DNA of 64,000 nucleotides from Streptomyces caeruleatus (lineage in GTDB: Bacteria; Actinomycetota; Actinomycetes; Streptomycetales; Streptomycetaceae), in NCBI RefSeq assembly GCF_001514235.1, contig NZ_KQ948931.1, forward strand, positions 1 to 64,000. The letters are read 5' to 3'. This document shows, one piece after another, positions 1 through 8,286 of this stretch (position 1 is the stretch's first letter; the number at the start of each line of letters is the position of its first letter). The notes under the pieces were generated by a model that was given only the letters and a program-made list of their open reading frames with translations, did not search any database and was not told the origin of the DNA. The position numbers were made by a program, and so were the translations under genes.

Positions 1-34
1 GCCCGTCCAGTGACCGTCCAGTGACCGCCGGACT

Positions 35-457
35 TCAGCGACCGGCTTCCGCCGCAGCCACCTCCGGCTCCCCCACCGGCTCCCCCACCACCGGGACCCC
101 GACCGCCACCTCAGCCGTACGCACCCCCCGTCCCTGTTCCTGTCCCCGTCCCTGTGCCCGCCCTCGCCCCCGCCCCGCCAACCGGCACCCCCAGCACCCC
201 ACATGCCCCGCCCGCGCGGTCACGTCGCGTGCCCCCATCCGCCACTGGCCCCGCGGCCGTACGCCCGGAGGCTTGCCCCAGCCGGACAGGTGCAGGGCCC
301 AGGTGACGAGGACGCTCGCCGCCGTGATGCCGAGTCCGCCCGCGATCAGCGGGGCCGACACCGTGCACACCCCTGCCCCCAGCACGGCGGAACCGATGGT
401 CGCTATCGCGGTTCCGGTCCATCCTGCGACCGTATGTCCCTCGTCATACTGGCTCAT
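35..457 (-). CDS. Small membrane protein, HGxxPAAT-like family
   Basis: The 140-residue protein begins M-S-Q-Y-D-E-G-H-T-V-A-G-W and then has two hydrophobic segments (about residues 10-32 and 35-55) separated by a short turn, followed by an Arg/Gly/Glu-rich low-complexity tail. The start resembles the actinobacterial HGxxPAAT proteins, whose N-terminal H-G-x-x-P-A-A-T motif appears here as G-H-T-V-A-G-W-T. The ATG at 455-457 follows a strong AGGAGG ribosome site. The function of the family is unknown. It is divergent from the MarR gene and shares its control region, so MarR repression is plausible. The tail has no recognisable domain and could be poorly conserved. Confidence 0.65.
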   Translation of the reverse strand: MSQYDEGHTVAGWTGTAIATIGSAVLGAGVCTVSAPLIAGGLGITAASVLVTWALHLSGWGKPPGVRPRGQWRMGARDVTARAGHVGCWGCRLAGRGRGRAQGRGQEQGRGVRTAEVAVGVPVVGEPVGEPEVAAAEAGR

Positions 458-490
458 GTGCCTGCTCCCTCCTGTAGGCAGCAAAACTTC

Positions 491-535
491 CTCACGACGT
501 AAGAAGTTTAGAGACTAAATCTCTCACGAGCTAAG
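491..535. promoter_or_regulatory. Divergent promoter with probable MarR operators
   Basis: Two near-identical 13-mers, CTCACGACGTAAG (491-503) and CTCACGAGCTAAG (523-535), lie in direct orientation 32 bp apart. Between them is a perfect palindrome TTTAG-AGA-CTAAA (507-519). The block lies between the divergent starts of a membrane protein and a MarR regulator. Autoregulated MarR proteins usually bind such sites; that this MarR binds here is an inference. Confidence 0.55.
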
Positions 536-548
536 GCAATAAGAAAAG

Positions 549-1034
549 ATGCAAGCCAAGCCGCCGCGTCCCACCGCCACCCCGGCCCAGGCGCTGGACG
601 CGATGGACTCCCTCATCGCCGCCCACCTGCTCGGTCAGCAGGAGATGGCCCAGCGGCTGGGCCTGAACATCACCGACCTGCTCTGCTTCGGCTGCGTCCT
701 GAAGGCCGGCGAGAACCTCCTCACGGCCGGTGACCTCGCGGAACACGCCCACGTCACGACCGGCGCGATGACCGGCATCCTCAACCGGCTGGAACGCGCC
801 GGCTTCGTCACGCGCCGGCCCGACCCGAACGACCGCCGCCGCGTCCGCGTGGCCGCCGTACCGTCCGCCGTCGCCCGGGTCGAGGCCCTCTACGGCCCCT
901 ACTACGCCCGCCTGACCGACCTCTTCGCCGACTACTCCACCGACGAGATCGCCGTACTCACGGACTGGTTCACCCGGACGACCGGCCTCGCGCAGGGCTA
1001 CATCGACGAACTCCGCGAGCAGGACAAGGGCTGA
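549..1034 (+). CDS. MarR-family transcriptional regulator
   Basis: This 161-residue protein has a MarR winged helix. The recognition region reads T-A-G-D-L-A-E-H-A-H-V-T-T-G-A-M-T-G-I-L-N-R-L (about residues 58-80), followed by the wing motif R-R-P-D-P-N-D-R-R-R-V-R-V (about 89-101) typical of the family. The N- and C-terminal helices would form the dimer interface. Such regulators usually repress a neighbouring or divergent gene and are released by a small ligand. The divergent small membrane protein and paired upstream sites suggest local control. The ligand cannot be read from the sequence. Confidence 0.9.
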   Translation: MQAKPPRPTATPAQALDAMDSLIAAHLLGQQEMAQRLGLNITDLLCFGCVLKAGENLLTAGDLAEHAHVTTGAMTGILNRLERAGFVTRRPDPNDRRRVRVAAVPSAVARVEALYGPYYARLTDLFADYSTDEIAVLTDWFTRTTGLAQGYIDELREQDKG

Positions 1035-1160
1035 CGCCCTGACGAGCGGCCTCACGCTGACGACCCGACGAACGGCATGGCGCTGACGACCCGACGAACG
1101 GCCTCACGCTGACGCCCCGACGAGCCGCCTGACGCTGACGACCCGACGCACGGCATGACC
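1031..1160. repeat. 26-bp tandem repeat, about five copies
   Basis: Units begin at 1031, 1057, 1083, 1109 and 1135, each starting CTGACG and continuing close to ACCCGACGAACGGC; the last unit is rearranged. The array overlaps the stop codon of the MarR gene. The rest of the gap to 1396 carries looser copies of a GGCTGAAGCC-type word (about 1268-1340) and no gene I can support. Confidence 0.8.
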
Positions 1161-1396
1161 CCGCCGCCACCCCCCATCACATGGTGGGGTCTGCACCACC
1201 CTCGGTCCGGCGGCGCACTCCATCGTTTCCGCGGGCGGACAGCGGAATCGTTGGCCTCGGTTGATCCCGGCTGAAACCGGTCGACACGGGCTGAAGCCCC
1301 GTCGATACCGGCTGAAGCCCGACTGAGGCACCGCTGAAGCCGCACCGGGATGAGCTGAGTCCCTCAGAGGACAGGCCCGCCCGGAAGGAAACCGTC

Positions 1397-2548
1397 ATGG
1401 AGTCGCAGCGCCCGTCGATACCGAGCCGGTCGGAGCCGGGCCTGTCGGAGCCGAGCCGGTCGGAGCCGAGCCGGTCGGAGCCGGGCCTGTCGGTGGTGCC
1501 GCACCCCTCGACGCCCAGCCCCCTCTCCTCCTTCGTCCGCTTCGTCGTGTGCGGCGGCGGTGTCGGCCTCCTCTCCAGCGCCGCCGTCCCCCTGCTGGCC
1601 GCCGCGATGCCCTGGGCGCTGGCCAATGCCCTGATCACCATCGCCTCCACCCTCCTGTGCACCGAACTGCACGCCCTGTTCACGTTCGGCACCGGACGCC
1701 GCCCGGGACTGCGGCGGCACCTGGCGTCCTCCGGGTCGGCCGGCGCCGCCTACCTCGCCACGACGGCCGCGATGCTCGTACTGCACGCGGTCCAGCCGTC
1801 CCCGACGCTGCTCTGGGAACAGGCCGTCTACCTCACCGCCTCCGGGCTGGCCGGCATCGGACGGTTCCTGGTGCTGCGGCTGTTCGTGTTCGCCGAGCGG
1901 AGGAAGCAGGCGGCCCCGGCGAACGCCACCCCGGCCCAGGCTCAGCCCCTCGCTCCGAGGTACTCCTCGACACGCTCCATCGGCCACACCTCACCGATCT
2001 TGTGCCGAATGTCGAAGAGGTTCGCCGCGTGCACGTCCGGGTCCCGGTCGCCGACCGCCTCCTCCGCCACGACGGGGACGAACCCGTGCTGCATGGCGTC
2101 CAGCGCGGTGGCGCGTACGCAACCGCTCGTGGTCAGGCCCGCGATGAGGAGGGTGTCGATTCCGGCCCCGGTGAGGTACGCCGCCAGTGAGGTGCCGAAG
2201 AAGGCGCTCGGGTACTGCTTGGTCACCGTCAACTCGTCCGGCGCCGGGCCGAGTCCGTCGATGAAGTCGCCGTACGGACTGCCCTCGGCGAACACGCGCA
2301 GGGTCGGCACCTTGCGGAAGAAGACCCCGCCGTCGCGGCCGTCGGGCCGGAACCGCACACGCGTGACGACCACGGGAATCCCCGCTCGCCGGGCCGCCGC
2401 CAGCAGCGCCCTCATCGCCTCCACGGCCGGCTCGACCCCGGCGTACAGCGGGCAGTCGGGGTCCACGTACGCGCGGGCCGGGTCGACCAGGAGCAGGGCG
2501 GGGGAGGTGCCGGGGGCCAGGTGCCCGGCCAGTCCGGCCCGCTCGTAG
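1397..2548 (+). CDS. GtrA-like membrane protein with anomalous 3' extension
   Basis: The recognisable protein is residues about 45-175: four hydrophobic segments starting F-V-R-F-V-V-C-G-G-G-V-G-L-L and ending R-F-L-V-L-R-L-F-V-F-A-E-R-R-K, the layout of GtrA-like flippase/membrane proteins. Residues 8-32 are tandem S-E-P-S-R / S-E-P-G-L repeats encoded by 15-bp units. The ATG follows a GGAAGGAAA ribosome site. No stop appears in frame until 2548, so about 200 residues would lie antisense to the amidohydrolase gene (1942-2634) and have no membrane or domain character. Either the real stop was lost by mutation or this is a genuine antisense overlap. Only 1397 to about 1930 is well supported. 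Confidence 0.55.
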   Translation: MESQRPSIPSRSEPGLSEPSRSEPSRSEPGLSVVPHPSTPSPLSSFVRFVVCGGGVGLLSSAAVPLLAAAMPWALANALITIASTLLCTELHALFTFGTGRRPGLRRHLASSGSAGAAYLATTAAMLVLHAVQPSPTLLWEQAVYLTASGLAGIGRFLVLRLFVFAERRKQAAPANATPAQAQPLAPRYSSTRSIGHTSPILCRMSKRFAACTSGSRSPTASSATTGTNPCCMASSAVARTQPLVVRPAMRRVSIPAPVRYAASEVPKKALGYCLVTVNSSGAGPSPSMKSPYGLPSANTRRVGTLRKKTPPSRPSGRNRTRVTTTGIPARRAAASSALIASTAGSTPAYSGQSGSTYARAGSTRSRAGEVPGARCPASPARS

Positions 2549-2634
2549 TCGGCCTCCGGATCGTCCCCCCGGTCGTCCCCCCGATGGTCCCCCGGTTCGT
2601 CCCCCGGCGGCTCCCGGTGCCGTAACCCGCTCAC
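1942..2634 (-). CDS. Isochorismatase-fold cysteine amidohydrolase (RutB / N-carbamoylsarcosine amidase type)
   Basis: The 230-residue protein shows the family triad: Asp in L-L-L-V-D-P-A-R-A-Y, Lys in T-V-T-K-Q-Y-P-S-A-F-F, and the nucleophile Cys in T-T-S-G-C-V-R-A-T-A. Such enzymes hydrolyse amides or carbamates. The GTG start overlaps the stop of the upstream rutA-like gene (GTGA), so the two are translationally coupled. In the Rut pathway RutB hydrolyses ureidoacrylate (or its peracid) made by RutA, which makes that the best guess. The local motifs around Lys and Cys look closer to N-carbamoylsarcosine amidases than to E. coli RutB, so the exact substrate is open. Confidence 0.8.
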   Translation of the reverse strand: MSGLRHREPPGDEPGDHRGDDRGDDPEADYERAGLAGHLAPGTSPALLLVDPARAYVDPDCPLYAGVEPAVEAMRALLAAARRAGIPVVVTRVRFRPDGRDGGVFFRKVPTLRVFAEGSPYGDFIDGLGPAPDELTVTKQYPSAFFGTSLAAYLTGAGIDTLLIAGLTTSGCVRATALDAMQHGFVPVVAEEAVGDRDPDVHAANLFDIRHKIGEVWPMERVEEYLGARG

Positions 2635-3698
2635 GCCTGCCGGCACTTCATCAGCGGCTGGATGCGGGTGCCGAAGTTCTCGATGCCGTCCAGGAAGTCG
2701 TCGAAGACCAGCATGATCCCCTTGGTGCCGTTGACCTCGGCGACCTCGTCGAGCATCTTCGCGACGGTCTCGTACGACCCCACCAGCGTGCCCATGTTGA
2801 AGTTCACCGCGCCCTCGGGCAGCACGATGGTGCGGGCGGTCGAGGAGTCGTCGGCGTTGGTGTCCGAGGCCGATTCGCCCGCCATGTACGCGAGGGCGGC
2901 GCGGTCGGCGTTGTCGTGGTAGTCCTGCCACTTGGCCTGGGCGGCCTCGTCGGTCTCGTCCGCGATGACCATGAAGAGGGACATCGCGCCGACGTCCCGG
3001 CCGGTCTCGCGCGCCGCGTCGACGAGAGTGCCCGTGGTGTCGGCCAGCGCCAGCGGGGTGTTGACGCCGCTGCCGAGGATGAAGTTGTAGTCGGCGTGCT
3101 CGGCCGCGAACCGCATGCCGGTGTTGCTCTGGCCCGCGGCAACGATGTCGATGTGCCCGTCCGTCGGGCGCGGCGACAGCACGCAGTCGTCCATCTCGTA
3201 GAACTCGCCCTTGAAGTTGCTGACGCCCTCGCGCCACAGCTCCTTCATCACGGTGACGTACTCGACGGCCCGGTCGTAGCGGTTGCCGAAGTGGTCGTCG
3301 CCGGGCCACAGGCCCATCTGGGAGTACTCGCCGGGCGCCCAGCCGGTGACGATGTTGATGCCGAAACGGCCGGGGGCGATCGAGTCGACGGTCGTGGCCA
3401 TCCGGGCGACGATCGCCGGCGGCAGGACCAGGATCGGCGTGGAGGCGTACAGCTTGATCCGGTCCGTCACCGCCGCCAGGCCCGCCATCAGCGTGAACGA
3501 CTCCAGGCAGTGGTCCCAGAACTCGGTCTCACCGCCGAACCCCTTGAGCTTGATCATCGACAGCGCGAAGTCGAGCCCGTGTTCCTCGGCCTTCTGCACG
3601 ATGGCCTTGTTCAGCTCGAAGGTGGGCAGGTACTGGGGCGAACTCTTCGATATGAGCCAGCCGTTGTTGCCGATGGGGATGAATACGCCGATGTCCAT
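2631..3698 (-). CDS. rutA: FMN-dependent pyrimidine monooxygenase RutA
   Basis: This 355-residue luciferase-like monooxygenase closely follows E. coli RutA as I remember it: I-G-V-F-I-P-I-G-N-N-G-W-L-I-S at the N-terminus, then P-T-F-E-L-N-K-A-I-V-Q-K-A-E, D-F-A-L-S-M-I-K-L and G-F-G-G-E-T-E-F-W-D-H. RutA opens the uracil or thymine ring using O2 and reduced FMN. The ATG follows a GAGGAG ribosome site, and the stop overlaps the next gene, an amidohydrolase. No other rut gene (rutC-F, or a pyrimidine permease) lies in the window. The divergent region 3699-3861 presumably holds its promoter. Confidence 0.8.
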   Translation of the reverse strand: MDIGVFIPIGNNGWLISKSSPQYLPTFELNKAIVQKAEEHGLDFALSMIKLKGFGGETEFWDHCLESFTLMAGLAAVTDRIKLYASTPILVLPPAIVARMATTVDSIAPGRFGINIVTGWAPGEYSQMGLWPGDDHFGNRYDRAVEYVTVMKELWREGVSNFKGEFYEMDDCVLSPRPTDGHIDIVAAGQSNTGMRFAAEHADYNFILGSGVNTPLALADTTGTLVDAARETGRDVGAMSLFMVIADETDEAAQAKWQDYHDNADRAALAYMAGESASDTNADDSSTARTIVLPEGAVNFNMGTLVGSYETVAKMLDEVAEVNGTKGIMLVFDDFLDGIENFGTRIQPLMKCRQA

Positions 3699-3861
3699 GA
3701 CACTCCTCAGCGGGTTGGGGGATCCCGGGTGATGCTAAGCGGAGTACATCAACTCAACGTTAGATATTGGCTGTTGACGTCGTGTCGACCGCCCGGGTAC
3801 GAGGCGTGAGGATCTTGCGAACGATCGATTCGGTTGAGTGCGGAACGGTAGGGTCCACAAC

Positions 3862-6800
3862 ATGAACGCTCGGCTGACCCTGCTCGGCACGGTGGCCCCC
3901 GGTGTCGCGGAAAGCGAGGTCTTCCGGCTGGCCCTGCAGCACGCGGTGGGCGAGCTGGGCGCTCTGGGCGGCATGATCCATCTGCGCGGGCCGATGTCCG
4001 CGCTGCGCCTGGTGTCGACGGCCGGGCTGCCGCCCGCCCTCACCCGCAGCTGGGAGATCATCGACCAGGAGGGCCCGCTGGCTCCGGCACGTGCGCTGCA
4101 CCAGGGGGGCGGGGTCTGGGTCCCCATGGGGGCGGCTGGGGCGGCTGGGACGGCTGGGGCGAGCGGGGCAAGCGGGGCGACCAGGATGGCCGGGGGCGCC
4201 GGTTCCAGGGCCGGCTCCGCGTCCGGCTCACCGACTGCTTCCGCGCCCGGCTCACCGACTCCTTCTGTGCCCGGCTCCCGGACCGGCGGCCCGGCGGGCC
4301 CCGCGCCCGGCTCCTCGGCAGGTCCCGCGCCCGGCTACCCGCGCGGCTCATCGGCCGACTCCCGGGCCGGTTCTGCGGCCGGCCCCGACGCCGCCTCCCC
4401 GTTCGGCCCTACGGCTGCCTCCCCGTTCGGCCCCCCGCCCCACCTCTCGGCCGGCTCACCGGCCCACCCCCAGGCGGGCTCCAGGACGGCCGGCTCCTCC
4501 CCGGCCAACCCCCTCGCCGGCCCCCTGACCCGCCTCACAGCCGGTCCGCCGACCTTCCCCACGAGCAATTACCTGACCACCCCTGTACCCACCGCCACCG
4601 CCACCGCCACCCCCGCCCCCGCACCCGCACCCGCACCCGACACCCCACCCCCCACCTGGCCCGGCACCGGCATCGCCGCCCTGCCGCTGTACCGGGGCCG
4701 GCGCAGCACCGGTGCCCTCAGCGTCCTGATGGGCGACCAGGGCGAACCGACCCCCGAGCACTGGGAGTTCCTGCGTGCCGTCGTCGCGTGGACCGAGGAA
4801 CGCATGGTCCAGGCGCCGCCGACGGCCGGCCCCTCCCGGCCGGTGCAGCCGGAGCAGAACGGCGAACGGCTGCGCCAGGCCCTGAAGGAGGTCAGCGTCG
4901 GATCCTGGGACTGGAACATCCAGACCGGCGAACTGCTCTGGGACGAGGCCGCGCTGGAGCTGTACGGCACCCGGCCGGAGGAGTACACCGGCCTGGTCGA
5001 GAACTGGATGAGATGCGTCCACCCCGACGACCTGGCGCCCACGCTGGCCCTGGTGGACCGGGCGATCCTGGAGCACGGCGTGTTCGAGGCCGAGTACCGG
5101 GTGCGCAAGCTGGACGGCAGCTGGGGCTGGACGCAGGCCCGCGCCAGGGCGACGTACGACGACAACGGCGAGCCGCACCGGATGATAGGCGTCGGCTGGG
5201 ACAGCAACGAGCCGCGGTCCGCCCGTGACGCGCTCGGCCGGGCCCTGCGGCACATGAGCGACGGCTTCCTCGCGATGGACGACGACTGGCGGATCACCTT
5301 CGCCAACCTGGAGGCCGAACGCACCCTCGGCTACTCCGAGGAGGAGCTGTTCGGCCGGCTGCTGTGGGACCTGCCCGCCGCCGAGCAGGTGCCGGGCCTG
5401 GAGATCCGCTGCCGGCAGGCCGCCGCCGCGGAGAAGTCGGTCAGCTTCGACGTACGCCTGCCCAACGGCCGCCTGTGCCATCTGCGGCTGGTGCCGGGTC
5501 CCGACGGCCGCACCATCTACTTCACCGACGTGACCGAGAAGCGCCGGCTGGAGGAGGAGCGCCGGTGCGCCGAGCGCGCCGCGTCCGAACGGGCCGCGCG
5601 GATAGCGGAGTTGACGGAGGCGCTCGCCAAGGCGACGACCTCGAAGGACGTGGTGGACGCGGTCGCCCGCCGGGTGCTGCCGCCGTTCGAGGCGACCGGT
5701 CTGGTGGTGCAGGCCGTGGAGGGCGACCGGCTGACCACCGTCGGCTCCGTCGGCTACCCGCGGGACATCCTCGCCATCCTGGACGGCCGTGAACGTACGG
5801 AACCCAGCCCGCTGTGGGACGCGGTCCGGGCCGGCACACCGATGTTCATGTCCTCCCAGCGGGAGTTCGCCACCCGCTACCCCGACCTCGCCGACCTGCC
5901 CGCCCGCGCCGGCAAGCAGGCCTGGGCGCTGCTCCCGCTGACCGCCTCGGGCCACACCTTCGGCGTCTGCGCGGTCACCTTCGACCACCCGCGCCGCCTC
6001 ACCGACGAGGAGCGCACCCTCCTCACCGCCACCAGCGCCCTGGTCGCCCAGGCCCTGGAACGGGCCCGCCTCTTCGACGCCGAGCACACCCGGTCCCGCG
6101 AGCTCCAGCGCAGCCTGCTCCCCCGCGACCTGCCCGACCTGCCCGCCTGCACGGCCGCCGCCCGCTATCTCCCGGCCGGGCAGGGCATGGACGTCGGCGG
6201 CGACTGGTACGACATCATCCCGCTGTCGGGCGGCCAGGTCGCCCTGGTCGTCGGCGACGTCATGGGCCACGGCCTGCCCGAGGCGGCGACGATGGGCCGG
6301 CTGCGCACCGCCGTCCACACCCTGGCCGACCTCGAACTGCCGCCCGACGAAATCATGAGCCACCTCAACGACATCGTCGGCGCCATGGGCGAGGAGTCGT
6401 ACGTGACGTGTCTCTACGCGCTCTACGACTCCACGACCCGCGTCTGCTCCATATCCAGGGCGGGCCACCCGCCACCGGCCCTGCTGCACCCCGACGGCAC
6501 GGTGGTGTTCCCGCCCCTGTCGGCCGACCCGCCGCTCGGCGCGGCCGAGCCCCCGTTCGAGACGACGGAGATCCCGGTCCCCGAGGGCAGCGTGCTGGTG
6601 CTGTACACCGACGGCCTGGTGGAGTCGTCCAAGCGCGAGATGGACGAGGGCATGGCGGCGCTCGCCGACGTCCTGCGCACCGCCCACGCGGACGGTACGG
6701 CGACGGACCTGGAGCACCTCTGCGAGCAGGTCACCGCCGCCCTCCTCCCCGCCCACCACCAGGCGGCCGACGACGCCGCCTTCCTGCTGGCCCGCCTGCA

Positions 6801-7287
6801 CGCGCTGCCCACCTCCCGCATGGCCTCCTGGCCCCTGCCCAAGGACCCCAAGGCGGCCGGCCAGGCCCGCAGCCTGATCCGCAAGCAGCTCGCCGCCTGG
6901 AACCTGGAGGACCTCACCCCCACCACCGAACTCCTGGCCAGCGAACTCGTCGGCAACGTCATCCGCCACGCCAAGGGCCCCCTGCGCCTGCGCCTCCTGC
7001 ACGACGCCAACCTGATCTGCGAGGTCTTCGACGGCAGCCTGACCATGCCGCGGATACGCCGTGCCACGGAGACCGACGAGGGCGGCCGCGGGCTCCAGCT
7101 GATCACCGCGCTGTCGCAGCGCTGGGGCACGCGGTACACGCCGACCGGCAAGTGCATCTGGACGGAACAGGCCGTACAGCCGACGGCGCCGGACCCGCTG
7201 GAGGGGACGTTCCTGGCCATGGCGGGCCTGGGAGAGGACTTCGACGGCGATCTGGACGCGCTGGCGTGGGGGGACCAGGAGTTCTAG
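3862..7287 (+). CDS. Multidomain GAF-PAS-PAS-GAF-PP2C phosphatase with C-terminal anti-sigma-type ATPase
   Basis: The 1,141-residue protein reads: N-terminal GAF-like segment (1-90), a Gly/Ala/Ser/Pro-rich insertion (about 91-268), GAF completion (270-318), PAS (337-455), PAS (456-570), GAF (580-740), SpoIIE-type PP2C phosphatase (745-945; V-G-G-D-W-Y-D, V-V-G-D-V-M-G-H-G, Y-T-D-G-L) and a HATPase like SpoIIAB/RsbW (970-1105; S-E-L-V-G-N-V-I-R-H, G-G-R-G-L-Q-L-I). Such proteins sense signals and act on anti-sigma antagonists. Phosphatase and kinase-like domains on one chain suggest a self-contained partner switch. I chose the ATG at 3862 over an in-frame GTG at 3838. Confidence 0.9.
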   Translation: MNARLTLLGTVAPGVAESEVFRLALQHAVGELGALGGMIHLRGPMSALRLVSTAGLPPALTRSWEIIDQEGPLAPARALHQGGGVWVPMGAAGAAGTAGASGASGATRMAGGAGSRAGSASGSPTASAPGSPTPSVPGSRTGGPAGPAPGSSAGPAPGYPRGSSADSRAGSAAGPDAASPFGPTAASPFGPPPHLSAGSPAHPQAGSRTAGSSPANPLAGPLTRLTAGPPTFPTSNYLTTPVPTATATATPAPAPAPAPDTPPPTWPGTGIAALPLYRGRRSTGALSVLMGDQGEPTPEHWEFLRAVVAWTEERMVQAPPTAGPSRPVQPEQNGERLRQALKEVSVGSWDWNIQTGELLWDEAALELYGTRPEEYTGLVENWMRCVHPDDLAPTLALVDRAILEHGVFEAEYRVRKLDGSWGWTQARARATYDDNGEPHRMIGVGWDSNEPRSARDALGRALRHMSDGFLAMDDDWRITFANLEAERTLGYSEEELFGRLLWDLPAAEQVPGLEIRCRQAAAAEKSVSFDVRLPNGRLCHLRLVPGPDGRTIYFTDVTEKRRLEEERRCAERAASERAARIAELTEALAKATTSKDVVDAVARRVLPPFEATGLVVQAVEGDRLTTVGSVGYPRDILAILDGRERTEPSPLWDAVRAGTPMFMSSQREFATRYPDLADLPARAGKQAWALLPLTASGHTFGVCAVTFDHPRRLTDEERTLLTATSALVAQALERARLFDAEHTRSRELQRSLLPRDLPDLPACTAAARYLPAGQGMDVGGDWYDIIPLSGGQVALVVGDVMGHGLPEAATMGRLRTAVHTLADLELPPDEIMSHLNDIVGAMGEESYVTCLYALYDSTTRVCSISRAGHPPPALLHPDGTVVFPPLSADPPLGAAEPPFETTEIPVPEGSVLVLYTDGLVESSKREMDEGMAALADVLRTAHADGTATDLEHLCEQVTAALLPAHHQAADDAAFLLARLHALPTSRMASWPLPKDPKAAGQARSLIRKQLAAWNLEDLTPTTELLASELVGNVIRHAKGPLRLRLLHDANLICEVFDGSLTMPRIRRATETDEGGRGLQLITALSQRWGTRYTPTGKCIWTEQAVQPTAPDPLEGTFLAMAGLGEDFDGDLDALAWGDQEF

Positions 7288-7368
7288 GTACGCCGTCGGC
7301 GTGGGCGGCGTACGTCATCGACGCCGGCGTACGTCATCGACGCGGCCGTTCCCAGGGAGACCTTCCCG

Positions 7369-7385
7369 TCACGGTAGTACCGTGA
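7369..7385. promoter_or_regulatory. 17-bp perfect palindrome upstream of the PP2C gene
   Basis: TCACGGTAGTACCGTGA is perfectly symmetrical about one central base and lies 49 bp before the next start codon. It may be an operator or a short hairpin. Just upstream, GGCGTACGTCATCGACGC is repeated at 7307-7324 and 7326-7343. Confidence 0.45.
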
Positions 7386-7434
7386 AAACGCCGCATATGG
7401 CGCGGCGCTCCGCAAGAACCCGGAGTGTGATGCC

Positions 7435-8286
7435 ATGGCCCACCGCCGCACCGATTCGGCCAGTGCCACCAGGGAGCTGCTGCAGAAGCTCGGGGACCTC
7501 ACCGGCCGGATACTGGACCAGATCAAGTTCCAGCAGGCCCGCGTCGAACTCGCCGCCGCACTCCAGCGCCAGGTCCTCGCCGCGGAGCTGCCGGTGCTGC
7601 CGTATCTGCGCGCGGCGGGGCGGTACACGCCCGCACGGGTCGGGCTGGACATCGGGGGCGACTGGTACGACGGCTTCGTGATGCCGGACGGTTCGGTGGG
7701 GTTCGCGATCGGGGACGTCCAGGGCCATGACGTCGAGGCCGCGGCGCTCATGGGGCAGGTCCGCACCTGTCTGCGCGCCGTCGCGACCGCCACCACGGAC
7801 CCGGCGGAGGTCCTCGGCCGGACGAACGACCTCCTCGTCTCGATGGCCACCGAACTCTTCGTGACCTGCTCGTTCCTGCGCTTCGACCCCGCCACCGGAG
7901 AGCTCTGCGACGCCCGCGCCGGACACGTCCCGGCCGTGTGGGCCACGACCGACGGCCGCTGCGAGGTCGTCCTGAACGACGGCGGCCTGCCGCTGGGCAT
8001 CCACGCCGGCGAACACTACCCGTCGTCCCGCCGGAAGCTGACCGAGGCGGGCGCGTTCGTGCTGCTCACCGACGGGGTGGTGGAAGGCCCCGAGTACCCG
8101 ATCGAGGACGGTATGAAGAAGGTGGCCGAGCTGGTGGGCGAGGCCTGCTGCACCGACCCGGACGAACTGGCCGCCGAGGTGATCAAGGTCGCCGACCTCA
8201 CCGGCCACAACGACGACGCCGCGGTCCTGGTCCTGCGTTACGGAAAGCTCGGGGAGCGATCGGGAAGCGGCGGCGACCCGGGATGA
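7435..8286 (+). CDS. SpoIIE/RsbU-type PP2C serine phosphatase
   Basis: The 283-residue protein is a short coiled N-terminus (about 12-45) and one PP2C_SpoIIE domain. Metal-binding landmarks are intact: D-I-G-G-D-W-Y-D (about 75-82), A-I-G-D-V-Q-G-H-D (about 93-101), L-L-T-D-G-V-V-E, and the final G-H-N-D-D-A-A-V-L. Members dephosphorylate anti-sigma factor antagonists. There is no sensory domain of its own, but the stop overlaps the start of a MASE1 membrane protein (ATGA), so signal input may come from that partner. The ATG has a GGAG-type ribosome site. Confidence 0.9.
   Translation: MAHRRTDSASATRELLQKLGDLTGRILDQIKFQQARVELAAALQRQVLAAELPVLPYLRAAGRYTPARVGLDIGGDWYDGFVMPDGSVGFAIGDVQGHDVEAAALMGQVRTCLRAVATATTDPAEVLGRTNDLLVSMATELFVTCSFLRFDPATGELCDARAGHVPAVWATTDGRCEVVLNDGGLPLGIHAGEHYPSSRRKLTEAGAFVLLTDGVVEGPEYPIEDGMKKVAELVGEACCTDPDELAAEVIKVADLTGHNDDAAVLVLRYGKLGERSGSGGDPG

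Noticed and set aside
4456..7002. An 848-codon open frame on the minus strand opposite the PAS/PP2C gene
   Set aside because: It is a GC-rich shadow frame; the plus strand has clear conserved domains over the same region.
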